Below are positions 34,908 through 42,740 of a stretch of DNA of 64,000 bases, piece by piece. The DNA comes from Streptomyces spiroverticillatus. GTDB lineage: Bacteria > Actinomycetota > Actinomycetes > Streptomycetales > Streptomycetaceae. The notes beneath the pieces were generated by a model that was given only the letters and a program-made list of their open reading frames with translations, was not told the origin of the DNA and did no database searches. The position numbers and the translations under genes are program-made. Within the stretch, counting starts at the first letter, position 1, and each line of letters begins with the position of its first letter. The DNA lies in NCBI GenBank assembly GCA_014650415.1, contig BMUX01000012.1:68419-132418 (forward strand), read 5' to 3'.

Positions 34908-35800
34908 ATGAGCCGTTCGGCGTCGTCGAGGGCGAGCCGGGCGGCCAGGATGCGGTCGCGCACCCCGAACGCGTCCAGCGGGTCGCCGTCCTGCTCCGGC
35001 TTCTTCTCCGGCTCCGGACGACCGTCGGTCTTGCGTTCGGCGAGGTCGGAGTCCCGCGCCTGTTCCAGGGAGTTGATGACCACGCCGATCAGCAGATTGA
35101 CCAGTAGGAACGAGCTGAGGAGCACGTACGAGCCGTAATAGGCCAGCGACCAGGGGGAGATGAGCAGCCCGGCGTGCACCGCGTCGCCCAGACCGTCCAG
35201 CGACATCAGGATGAACAGGGTCACCACGGCCCGGCCCAGCGATCCGTAGTGCCCGGGGTCGGAGGAGGCGAAGCACAGCCAGCCCACCATCGCGTACACG
35301 TACAGCAGCAGCGTGCCCACCATCAGGAAGCTGACCGTGCCGGGCAGGCACTTGCCCAACGCGGTCACGATCACGCGCAGTTGCGGCAGGAAGCGTGCCG
35401 TGCGCAGCACCCGGAAGAGTCGCAGCAGACGCAGCAGTGTGGTGTTGTCGCCGGTGATCGGGAGGAAGGCGAACAGGACCACGGCGGCGTCGAAGACGTT
35501 CCACGGATTGCGGAAGAAGTCACCCGGCCGGTCCGCGTGCGCGGCGGCCCGCAGCAGCACCTCCACGGTGAACACCGCCAGGAAACAGCCCTCCAGCACC
35601 GAGAGGGGGTCGTGCCAGCGGGCCGCGAGACCCGAGTACGTCTCGACGCCCAGCAGCACGGCGTTGGCGAGGATCGCGGTCATCACGAGCGCCGAGAACA
35701 CGGGGGCGTCGACGAGGAGGCCGGCCCGGTGCGACAGTGCCTTGCGCCAGTTCCCGCGCAGCACAGGAGAGACGCGGATTCCGCGATGCATATTGGTCAT
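34880..35800 (-). CDS. voltage-gated-type ion channel (one six-helix unit)
   Basis: 306 residues, ion_trans family as in bacterial Na/Ca channels. Seen: S1-S3 helices (30-115), an S4 with arginines at every third position (R124, R127, R130, R133, R136), then S5, pore and S6. The pore segment reads TLFILMS200LDGLGD206 where NavAb has TLESWSM. So Asp replaces the filter Glu, Leu replaces the filter Trp, and Asp occupies the last position. A C-terminal acidic/basic coiled region (EQARDSDLAERK to DDAERLIQ) follows. ATG 35800 has a modest GGCGGA site. It overlaps the OsmF-like gene by 28 bp and lies downstream of the importer ATPase. An osmotic or ion-homeostasis role is inferred. Confidence 0.85.
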   Translation of the reverse strand: MTNMHRGIRVSPVLRGNWRKALSHRAGLLVDAPVFSALVMTAILANAVLLGVETYSGLAARWHDPLSVLEGCFLAVFTVEVLLRAAAHADRPGDFFRNPWNVFDAAVVLFAFLPITGDNTTLLRLLRLFRVLRTARFLPQLRVIVTALGKCLPGTVSFLMVGTLLLYVYAMVGWLCFASSDPGHYGSLGRAVVTLFILMSLDGLGDAVHAGLLISPWSLAYYGSYVLLSSFLLVNLLIGVVINSLEQARDSDLAERKTDGRPEPEKKPEQDGDPLDAFGVRDRILAARLALDDAERLIQISRLDSR

Positions 35801-35963
35801 GAGGTCGAGTCCGCCCGGCAAGGTGTGGTGAGGAGACAAAGGTCGTCCCAGCCCTATCCGGGCGTCGCACGGTTCACACCGGACCCGGTGCTTCTCACCG
35901 CTGCGACGGACGGCGTGCACACCTGCGCGAACGAGCCCCCGGCGCGCCGTTGCGCCCTTCGGT

Positions 35964-36035
35964 CACCTCGTGCGGCTAGGCGTCCGCGGCCTCGTGCTGC
36001 TACGCGTCCGCCACCTCGTGCGGCTAGGCGTCCGC
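35964..36035. repeat. 24-bp tandem repeat (x3) containing the ATPase gene stop codon
   Basis: Exact 24-bp units at 35964-35987 and 36012-36035 flank a variant at 35988-36011 (core CTCGTGCKGCTASGCGTCCGC). On the minus strand each unit encodes the last residues A-D-A and the TAG stop (36026-36024), then repeats the stop in frame twice. The rest of the 223-nt gap up to the channel gene shows nothing else recognisable. Confidence 0.88.
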
Positions 36036-37190
36036 GACCGAGTCGAAGGCCACCTCGTGGGGTTCGACGCCCAGCAGGTCGGCGTCCACCGACCGCCGCA
36101 GCGCCTCGTGCAGTTTCACCGGGGTGAGCACGCCCACCAGACGCGCCCCGTCCAGGACCGCCACCCACCCGGCGTCCCACTGGAGCATCTCGCTGAACGC
36201 GTGCTTCAGCGGTGCGCCCATCGGCACCCAGGCGTTCATCCGGCGTGCCAGGTTCCCCACCACCAGGTCGTCCGAACCCACCCGGGCCAGGTCGTCGGTG
36301 GACACCCAGCCGTGCAGCTCGCCGCGCTCGTTGAGCACCACGGCCCAGCGGGCGCCCTCCGCGCGCAGCCGGGCGGCGGCCGAGCCCACCGGCTCGTCCA
36401 GGCGGGCGCGCGGCGGCTCCTGGAGGTCGTCGGGCTGGATGGCGGTCACCGACAGCCGCTTCAGACCCCGGTCGGCGCCCACGAACTGCGCCACATAGGG
36501 GGTGGCCGGGGCGCCCAGCACCGCCGCCGGGGTGTCGAACTGCTCGATGTGCCCCTGCCCGTACACGGCGATCCGGTCGCCCATCCGGACCGCTTCCTCG
36601 ATGTCGTGCGTCACCAGCAGCACCGTCTTGCGCACCGTCGCCTGGAGGCTCAGGAACTCGTCCTGGAGGCGCTCGCGGACCACCGGGTCGACCGCGCCGA
36701 AGGGCTCGTCCATCAGGAGTACGGGAGGGTCGGCGGCGAGGGCGCGGGCGACGCCGACGCGCTGGCGCTGGCCGCCGGAGAGCTGTTCCGGGTAGCGGGA
36801 CCCGTACACGGAAGGATCGAGGCCGACCAGGTCCAGCAGTTCGGCGGCCCGGGCCCGCGCCTTCTCCTTCTTCCAGCCGGTCAGGAAGGGCACGGTGGCG
36901 GTGTTGTCGAGGATCGTGCGGTGCGGGAAGAGGCCGACCTGCTGGATGACGTACCCGATCCGGCGGCGCAGTTTGACCGGGTCGACGGACGCGATGTCCT
37001 CGCCGTTCATCAGGATGCGGCCCGAGGTCGGTTCGATGAGCCGGTTGACCATCATCATGGTGGTCGTCTTGCCGCAGCCGGACGGGCCCACCAGGGTGAC
37101 CAGTTCCCCCTCGGCGACCTCGAAGTCCAGTCCGTCGACGGCGGTGGTGCCGTCCGGGTACACCTTGCTGACCTGCTCGAACCGGATCAT
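36024..37190 (-). CDS. osmoprotectant ABC transporter ATPase with CBS domains (OpuCA/ProV-like)
   Basis: 388 residues. Seen: Walker A G35PSGCGKTT43, signature QLSGGQRQRVGVARAL, Walker B VLLMDEPFGAVD, H-loop LLVTHDIEEA, and a C-terminal tandem CBS region (about 250-370) typical of ProV/OpuCA, which senses ionic strength or nucleotides. It must energise the two permeases at 32624-33966. It is on the opposite strand, with the ion-channel gene between. ATG 37190 has only a weak ribosome site. Divergent from the S33 peptidase gene. Confidence 0.9.
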   Translation of the reverse strand: MIRFEQVSKVYPDGTTAVDGLDFEVAEGELVTLVGPSGCGKTTTMMMVNRLIEPTSGRILMNGEDIASVDPVKLRRRIGYVIQQVGLFPHRTILDNTATVPFLTGWKKEKARARAAELLDLVGLDPSVYGSRYPEQLSGGQRQRVGVARALAADPPVLLMDEPFGAVDPVVRERLQDEFLSLQATVRKTVLLVTHDIEEAVRMGDRIAVYGQGHIEQFDTPAAVLGAPATPYVAQFVGADRGLKRLSVTAIQPDDLQEPPRARLDEPVGSAAARLRAEGARWAVVLNERGELHGWVSTDDLARVGSDDLVVGNLARRMNAWVPMGAPLKHAFSEMLQWDAGWVAVLDGARLVGVLTPVKLHEALRRSVDADLLGVEPHEVAFDSVADA

Positions 37191-37332
37191 GTACGCACGC
37201 TAGGCGTGCGCGGGGCCCCGCGCACACGGGCCGGGACCGACCGGGTGGGATGCACAGGGCGCCTCGGGGCGCTCCGCGACAGTGTGCTGAACTGATCGCA
37301 GACGATCGTCACAGGAGTGAGCAGGAGCAAGA

Positions 37333-38631
37333 GTGCCCAGTTATCGCCAGCCCGGTACCGTCCTCACCGACCACCGCTTCACCGTGCCCCTCGACCACGC
37401 CGACCCCTCCGGCGAACAGATCGAGCTGTACGCCCGCGAGGTCGTGGCAGCCGGGCGCGAAGGCAGCGACCTGCCCTGGCTGGTCTACCTGGAGGGCGGC
37501 CCCGGCTTCGGCGCCCGCCGCTTCGTCGGCCAGCAGGCCTGGCTCGGCCGGGCACTGCGCGAGTTCCGCGTGCTGCTGCTCGACCAGCGCGGCACCGGCC
37601 TCTCCAGCCCCGTCAACCGGCAGACCCTGCCGCTGCGCGGCGGCCCCCGCGCACAGGCCGACTACCTGGCGCACTTCCGGGCCGACTCGATCGTCCGCGA
37701 CTGCGAGACCATCCGGCCCCTGCTGACCGGCGGCGCACCCTGGACGGTGCTCGGCCAGAGCTTCGGCGGATTCTGCGCCACCCACTACCTCTCCGCCGCC
37801 CCCGAGGGCCTGGCCACCGTCCTCATCACCGGCGGCCTGCCCTCCCTGCACGCGAGCGCCGCAGACGTCTACCGGGCGGCCTACCCGCGCATCGAGCGCA
37901 AGGTCGCCGCGCACTACGCGCGCTACCCGCAGGACGTCCGGCGGGCCCGCGACATCGCCGCCCACCTGGCCGCCCACAAGACCGTCACCCCCGGCGGCTA
38001 CACCCTCACCCCCGAGGCGTTCCAGTCGCTGGGCCTGGGGCTCGGCGTCGAGGACGGCAGCCACCAGCTGCACTACCTGCTGGAGAACGCCTTCGTCCGC
38101 ACCCCGGACGGGCCCGCCCTCTCGGACGCCTTCCTGGAGAACGTCCAGGCCACCCTGTCCTTCGCCGGACACCCCCTCTACGCGCTCCTGCACGAGTCGA
38201 TCTACGGGCAGGGCGCGCAGCCCACCGCCTGGGCCGCCGAACGGGTGCGCGCCGAGTTCCCCCGCTTCGACGCGGCCGCGGCACTCGCCGGGGACGGACC
38301 GCTGCCGCTGACCGGCGAGACCATCCACCCCTGGCACTTCGAGGTCGACCCGGCGCTGCGCCCCCTGCGCGAGACCGCCGAACTCCTGGCCGCCCGCACC
38401 GACTGGGCCCCGCTGTACGACCCGGCGCGCCTGGCCGCCAACGAGGTGCCGGTCGCCGCCGCCGTCTACCACGACGACATGTACGTCGAGACCGCGCACT
38501 CCCTGGAGAGTGCACGCGCTATCCGGGGGCTGCGCACCTGGGTCACCGACGAGTTCGAGCACGACGGGGTGCGGGCGGGCGGTCCGCGCGTGCTGGACCG
38601 GCTGCTGGCGCTGGCGCGCGGGGAGATCTGA
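37333..38631 (+). CDS. S33-family proline iminopeptidase-like hydrolase
   Basis: 432 residues. Seen: LVYLEGGPGFGARR (HGGPG-type oxyanion motif of prolyl aminopeptidases), LLLDQRGTGLSSP, nucleophile VLGQSFGGFC and a C-terminal region VYHDDMYVE. The length and motifs fit the actinobacterial prolyl aminopeptidase subfamily that removes N-terminal proline from peptides. No signal peptide, so it is cytosolic. GTG 37333 follows GGAG at 5-nt spacing. Confidence 0.86.
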   Translation: MPSYRQPGTVLTDHRFTVPLDHADPSGEQIELYAREVVAAGREGSDLPWLVYLEGGPGFGARRFVGQQAWLGRALREFRVLLLDQRGTGLSSPVNRQTLPLRGGPRAQADYLAHFRADSIVRDCETIRPLLTGGAPWTVLGQSFGGFCATHYLSAAPEGLATVLITGGLPSLHASAADVYRAAYPRIERKVAAHYARYPQDVRRARDIAAHLAAHKTVTPGGYTLTPEAFQSLGLGLGVEDGSHQLHYLLENAFVRTPDGPALSDAFLENVQATLSFAGHPLYALLHESIYGQGAQPTAWAAERVRAEFPRFDAAAALAGDGPLPLTGETIHPWHFEVDPALRPLRETAELLAARTDWAPLYDPARLAANEVPVAAAVYHDDMYVETAHSLESARAIRGLRTWVTDEFEHDGVRAGGPRVLDRLLALARGEI

Positions 38632-38648
38632 GGCCCGCTCGTACGTGT

Positions 38649-38690
38649 GGTGCGGCAGGAGCCCGAGGAGGTGCGGCAGGGGCCCGAACT
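38649..38690. repeat. 20-21 bp direct repeat after the S33 peptidase gene
   Basis: GGTGCGGCAGGAGCCCGAGGA is followed head-to-tail by a near copy GGTGCGGCAGGGGCCCGAAC. It lies 18 nt past the stop and does not include it. Confidence 0.6.
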
Positions 38691-38741
38691 GGTCCCTGCC
38701 CGCCCGGGGTTGATGTCAGTGCCGCGACTTATCCTGCGCGT

Positions 38742-39488
38742 ATGACTACAGCAATGCCGTTCGATCAGCTCCAGCCCATGCCGGAGGACTGGCAGCGGGC
38801 CCTCGCCGTCGTCGCGCACCCCGACGACCTGGAGTACGGGTGCGCGGCCGCCGTCGCCGGCTGGACCGACGCCGGACGCGAGATCACCTACGTCCTCGCC
38901 AGCCGCGGCGAGGCCGGCATCGACACCCTGGAACCGGCCAAGTGCGGTCCGCTGCGCGAGCAGGAGCAGCGGGCGAGCGCGGCCGTCGTCGGGGTGTCCG
39001 AGGTCGAGTTCCTCGACCACCGCGACGGTGTGATCGAGTACGGGCCCGCACTGCGCCGCGACATCGCCGCCGCCATCCGCAGGCACCGCCCCGAACTGGT
39101 CATCACCCTCAACCACCGCGACACCTGGGGCACCACCGTCTGGAACACCCCCGACCACCTCGCCGTCGGCCGCGCCACCCTGGACGCCGCCGGTGACGCG
39201 GGCAACCGGTGGATCTTCCCCGAGCTGACCGAGCAGGGACTGGCGCCCTGGGACGGGGTGCGCTGGGTCGCCGTCTCCGGCACCATTTCGCCCACCCACG
39301 CGGTCGACGCCCGGCCGGGCCTGGAGCGCTCCGTACGCTCCCTGCTCGAACACCGCGCGTACATCGAGGCATTGACCGACGAGGACCCCGAGCAATACTG
39401 CCGCGGCTTCCTCACCGCCAACGTGGAGGCCAACGCCCAGCGCTTCGGCGGGATACCCGCCGTGGCCTTCGAGGTCTTCCACCGCTGA
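38742..39488 (+). CDS. PIG-L family deacetylase
   Basis: 248 residues. Seen: the LmbE/PIG-L zinc motif AVVAHPDDLEYG (H26, D28, D29), RGEAGIDTL, and ITLNHRDTWG / NTPDHLAVG supplying the remaining metal ligands. Relatives include mycothiol MshB/Mca, but this protein is shorter and generic, so the N-acetylglucosaminyl or amide substrate is unknown. ATG 38742 is probably leaderless: a TATCCT -10 element (38730-38735) lies 6 nt upstream. Confidence 0.87.
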   Translation: MTTAMPFDQLQPMPEDWQRALAVVAHPDDLEYGCAAAVAGWTDAGREITYVLASRGEAGIDTLEPAKCGPLREQEQRASAAVVGVSEVEFLDHRDGVIEYGPALRRDIAAAIRRHRPELVITLNHRDTWGTTVWNTPDHLAVGRATLDAAGDAGNRWIFPELTEQGLAPWDGVRWVAVSGTISPTHAVDARPGLERSVRSLLEHRAYIEALTDEDPEQYCRGFLTANVEANAQRFGGIPAVAFEVFHR

Positions 39489-39519
39489 GCCGGTCCCGGC
39501 CGGCCCTGCTGCGGAAGGC

Positions 39520-40146
39520 TCAGCCCTCCAGCCGCAGCAGGGCCAGCGCCCGCGCCGACACCTCGGTGAACTCCTCGTCCCCGCCCGCCGCCGCCCAGTG
39601 CTCCAGGGCGACCGTCACCGTCTCGATCAGCACGGACGCCAGCAGCACGTTCTCCAGCGAGTCCACGTCCTCGCCCGTGCGGGCCGCCAGCACCGGCAGC
39701 AACTGCCCCCGCAGGTCGTGCGCCGCCGCCCGCCACCGGGTCCGCACCGCCGGCACCTCGCTCATCACCCGGATCAGCCGCCGCATCTGCGCCACCCCGG
39801 CGCGCCGGGGCTCCGCCGTCGACGACACGAACGCCGCCTGTACCGCCTCGGCCACCGGCTCGTCCGCCGGACGCCGGGCCAGGTGCCGTGCCAGTTCGCC
39901 CACCCCTGCCGCCATCACCGGGGTCAGCGCGTCCTCCTTGGCCTGGCAGTACCTATAGAAGGTGCGCAGCGAGATGCCCGCGTCGCGGGCGATGTCCTCC
40001 ACCGTCGTCGCCGCGTAGCCGCGCGTCGAGAACAGGGCCACCGCCGCGTCCGCGATCTCCTGCCGGGTCGCCTCCTTGCGCCGCTCCGTCAGGGACGGCC
40101 GCCGCCCGGGGGCCGCTTCCTCGTACTGTTCGCCGTTCTTCGTCAC
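39520..40146 (-). CDS. TetR-family transcriptional regulator
   Basis: 208 residues from GTG 40146 (TTG 40155 is an alternative). Seen: TetR HTH (EIADAAVALFSTRGYAATTVEDIARDAGISLRTFYRYCQAKEDAL) and an all-helical ligand domain of no recognised specificity. Divergent from the SDR gene. An imperfect palindrome CCAAG-N17-CTTGG (40152-40178) lies between and is the likely operator, so control of the SDR-SRPBCC pair and itself is inferred. Confidence 0.87.
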   Translation of the reverse strand: MTKNGEQYEEAAPGRRPSLTERRKEATRQEIADAAVALFSTRGYAATTVEDIARDAGISLRTFYRYCQAKEDALTPVMAAGVGELARHLARRPADEPVAEAVQAAFVSSTAEPRRAGVAQMRRLIRVMSEVPAVRTRWRAAAHDLRGQLLPVLAARTGEDVDSLENVLLASVLIETVTVALEHWAAAGGDEEFTEVSARALALLRLEG

Positions 40147-40151
40147 GCACC

Positions 40152-40204
40152 CCAAGCTGTCATATCAAGGCGTCTTGGCGCGTTGTGCCATACGGGCATA
40201 GGGT
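40152..40204. promoter_or_regulatory. TetR/SDR divergent promoter and operator
   Basis: CCAAG (40152-40156) and CTTGG (40174-40178) are inverted around the TetR start. A plausible plus-strand promoter TTGGCG-N18-TAGGGT (40175-40204) overlaps the right arm. Confidence 0.45.
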
Positions 40205-40289
40205 GGCGTTATTCGTTGATCATTCACCGTCGAGCCGCGCGCAGGCGCCGTACCGCCGATCCGCGGCCCGCAGACCAGGGGAGTCCTCC

Positions 40290-41066
40290 ATGTCCCGCAC
40301 CTACCTCGTCACCGGCGCCTCCTCCGGCATCGGCAAGGCCGCCGCCACCCGGCTGCGCGACCAGGGGCACACCGTCATCGGCGCCGACCTCAAGGGCGCG
40401 GACATCGAGGCCGACCTGTCGACGGCCGAGGGCCGCGCCGCGCTGGTGGCCCGCGCCACGGAGCTGACCGGCGGCCGCCTCGACGCGGTCATCGCCTGCG
40501 CCGGCATAGCCGCCTTCGACCCGCTGACCATCAAGGTCAACCACTTCGGCGCCGTCGCCACCCTGGAGGGCCTGCGCCCGCTGCTCGCCGCGTCCGACGC
40601 GCCGCGCGCCGTCGTCATCTCCTCCGTCGCCTCCATCCACCCCGCCGACGAGGCGCTCGTGGAGGCCGCGCTCTCCGGCGACGAGGACGCGGCCGTCGAG
40701 GCCGCCCAGGCAGCCGTCGACCGCGGCGAGGGCCATGTCATCTACGGCTCCTCCAAGCAGTCCGTGGCCCGCTGGGTACGCCGCACCGCCGCCACCGAGG
40801 ACTGGGCCGCAGCGGGCATCACCCTCAACGCCATCGCCCCGGGCACCATCGTGACGCCGATGACCCAGCCGATGATCGGCAACCCGGAGATGCTCGCCGT
40901 CGTCGACAGCACCGTCCCGATGCCGCTGAACGGCCACGCCACCCCCGAGCAGGTCGCCCCGCTCCTGGAGTGGCTCACCTCCGCCGACAACACCCACATC
41001 ACCGGCCAGGTCGTCTTCATCGACGGCGGCGCCGACGTCGTCCTGCGCGGCGACCGCACCTGGTGA
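40290..41066 (+). CDS. SDR oxidoreductase, 3-alpha-hydroxysteroid dehydrogenase/carbonyl reductase type
   Basis: 258 residues. Seen: TGASSGIG (8-15), SSVAS, and catalytic Y152-GSS-K156. The unusual short middle (NHFGAVATLEGLRPLLA) and C-terminal GQVVFIDGGADVVLR closely follow the Comamonas HsdA 3-alpha-HSD/carbonyl reductase layout. ATG 40290 has AGGGGAG at 6-nt spacing. An SRPBCC protein gene follows after 35 nt in the same operon. Confidence 0.85.
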   Translation: MSRTYLVTGASSGIGKAAATRLRDQGHTVIGADLKGADIEADLSTAEGRAALVARATELTGGRLDAVIACAGIAAFDPLTIKVNHFGAVATLEGLRPLLAASDAPRAVVISSVASIHPADEALVEAALSGDEDAAVEAAQAAVDRGEGHVIYGSSKQSVARWVRRTAATEDWAAAGITLNAIAPGTIVTPMTQPMIGNPEMLAVVDSTVPMPLNGHATPEQVAPLLEWLTSADNTHITGQVVFIDGGADVVLRGDRTW

Positions 41067-41101
41067 CGAGCAGCAGACCCGACCGAGCAGGGAGTTTCCG
41101 C

Positions 41102-41536
41102 ATGACCACGCGCCAACTGCGCCGCACCGCCACCGTCACCGCGTCCCCCGACGAGGTCTGGGACCTCGTCGGCGGCTTCGGCACCCTCGGCGACTGGCAC
41201 CCGCACGTACCGCCGTCCACCATCGAGGACGACGCCGACCCCGAGACGCCCGGCGCGGTGCGGGTGTTCGCGATCGACGGCAAGGTCGTCGCCCGCGAGC
41301 GCCTGCTCGCCAAGGAGGCGACGGCGTACACCTACACGGTGATCGACCCGATGCTGCCGATCACCGCCTACGTCGCCACCTTCGCGGTACGTCCGCACGC
41401 CGACGGCGCCGAGATCGTCTGGAGCGCCGACTACGCGGGGGCCGACGAGGTCGTCCCGCAGGTCGAGGCGATCTTCGGCGACGGCACGTACGGCACCGGC
41501 CTGGCCGCCCTCCAGGAGAAGTTCGGCACTGCCTGA
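41102..41536 (+). CDS. SRPBCC (START/Bet v1-like) family protein
   Basis: 144 residues. Begins RRTATVTASPDEVWDLVGGFGTLGDWHP, the standard SRPBCC ligand-binding opening; the rest forms the helix-grip fold (VIDPMLPITAYVATFAV, AEIVWSADY). Such proteins bind hydrophobic ligands or assist polyketide/steroid enzymes. ATG 41102 follows AGGGAG. Second gene with the SDR; the ligand is unknown. Confidence 0.82.
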   Translation: MTTRQLRRTATVTASPDEVWDLVGGFGTLGDWHPHVPPSTIEDDADPETPGAVRVFAIDGKVVARERLLAKEATAYTYTVIDPMLPITAYVATFAVRPHADGAEIVWSADYAGADEVVPQVEAIFGDGTYGTGLAALQEKFGTA

Positions 41537-41556
41537 GCACTCAGGCCACCCATGCC

Positions 41557-41594
41557 CGCGCGGCAGCCCCGATTCAGGACGGGGCTGCCGCGCG
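41557..41594 (+). terminator. terminator after SRPBCC gene
   Basis: CGCGCGGCAGCCCC (41557-41570) pairs perfectly with GGGGCTGCCGCGCG (41581-41594), 20 nt after the stop. Confidence 0.85.
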
Positions 41595-41596
41595 TC

Positions 41597-41697
41597 GTCG
41601 TGTCCGGGGCCGGGCGGCTCTCGTCGTACGTGTCCGCTGTCCGCGGCCCTCCTCGTACGTGTCCGGGGCCGGCGGCCCTCTTCGTACGGGCGAACCC
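41597..41697. repeat. imperfect ~30-bp tandem repeat
   Basis: Three copies of TCGTACGTGTCCGSNGYCC...GCGGCCCTC-like units followed by TTCGTACGGGCG, between the terminator and the quinone-oxidoreductase promoter. Confidence 0.55.
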
Positions 41698-41707
41698 TTC
41701 CGCACCG

Positions 41708-41727
41708 TACAAGCGACCGCTTAGTAT
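41708..41727. promoter_or_regulatory. TetR-type operator over the -10 of the MDR-ACAD operon
   Basis: AAGCG-AC-CGCTT (41711-41722), with partly matching outer bases (TAC...AGTA), overlaps a TAGTAT -10-like hexamer (41722-41727). It differs from the site beside the local TetR gene, so the repressor is probably encoded elsewhere. Confidence 0.5.
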
Positions 41728-41771
41728 GCGCGTGCACGGTACCGGCGACGACAGCGCGTGGAGGCCCCCTG

Positions 41772-42740
41772 ATGCAGGCATGGCGAGTGCACGAGAACGG
41801 CGAGCCGGGGGCGGTGATGCGCCTGGAAGAGGTCGACCGGCCGGTGCCCGGCGACGGGCAGCTGCTGCTCAAGGTGCGCGCCGCGAACATCAACTTCCCC
41901 GACGCGCTGCTGTGCCGGGGCGAGTACCAGGTGCGGCCGCCGCTGCCGTTCACCCCCGGTGTCGAGATCTGCGGCGAGACCGAGGGCGGGCGACGCGTCA
42001 TCGCCAACCCGGCGTTGCCGTACGGCGGTTTCGCCGAGTACGCCGTCGCGGACGAGGCGGCGCTGCTGGACGCCCCCGCGTCGCTGGACGACGCGGAGGC
42101 CGCCGCCCTGCACATCGGCTACCAGACGGGGTGGTTCGGCCTGCACCGGCGCGCGCACCTCCGGGCGGGGGAGACCCTGCTGGTGCACGCGGCGGCCGGA
42201 GGCGTCGGCAGCGCCGCCGTCCAGCTCGGCAAGGCGGCCGGCGCGAAGGTGATCGGCGTCGTCGGCGGACCCGAAAAGGCCGAGGTGGCAAGGGAGTTGG
42301 GCTGCGACCTCGTCATCGACCGGCGCAGCGAGAACGTCATCGGCGCGGTGAAGGAAGCCACCGGCGGGCGCGGCGCGGACGTCGTCTACGACCCGGTGGG
42401 CGGCGAGGCGTTCACCCAGTCCACCAAGTGCATCGCCTTCGAGGGCCGGATCGTCGTGGTCGGCTTCGCGAGCGGGACCATCCCGGCGCCCGCCCTCAAC
42501 CACGCGCTGGTGAAGAACTACAGCATCCTCGGACTGCACTGGGGCCTCTACAACGCCAAGGACCCCGCCTCCATCGTCGCCTGCCATGCCGAGCTGACCC
42601 GGCTCGCGGCCGACGGGGTCATCAAGCCGCTGATCAGCGAGCGCGTTCCGCTCAAGGACGCCGCCGACGCCGTGCAGCGCGTCGCCGACGGCCGCAGCAC
42701 CGGCCGCGTGACCGTCGTACCGGAAGGAGCGTCGCGATGA
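41772..42740 (+). CDS. zinc-independent MDR / quinone oxidoreductase family protein
   Basis: 322 residues. Seen: GroES-like N-domain (ANINFPDALLCRGEYQ, PPLPFTPGVEICGE), NADP fold LLVHAAAGGVGSAAVQLGKAAGAKVIGV, and DVVYDPVGGEAF. It lacks the structural-zinc cysteines, as expected for quinone oxidoreductase/enoyl reductase-like MDRs. ATG 41772 starts an operon coupled by ATGA to two acyl-CoA dehydrogenases, implying a role in acyl-CoA or enoyl-CoA redox chemistry rather than quinone reduction as such. Confidence 0.86.
   Translation: MQAWRVHENGEPGAVMRLEEVDRPVPGDGQLLLKVRAANINFPDALLCRGEYQVRPPLPFTPGVEICGETEGGRRVIANPALPYGGFAEYAVADEAALLDAPASLDDAEAAALHIGYQTGWFGLHRRAHLRAGETLLVHAAAGGVGSAAVQLGKAAGAKVIGVVGGPEKAEVARELGCDLVIDRRSENVIGAVKEATGGRGADVVYDPVGGEAFTQSTKCIAFEGRIVVVGFASGTIPAPALNHALVKNYSILGLHWGLYNAKDPASIVACHAELTRLAADGVIKPLISERVPLKDAADAVQRVADGRSTGRVTVVPEGASR

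Noticed and set aside
35964..36035. CRISPR-like array
   Set aside because: Repeats are contiguous without unique spacers and include a gene's stop codon; no cas genes nearby.
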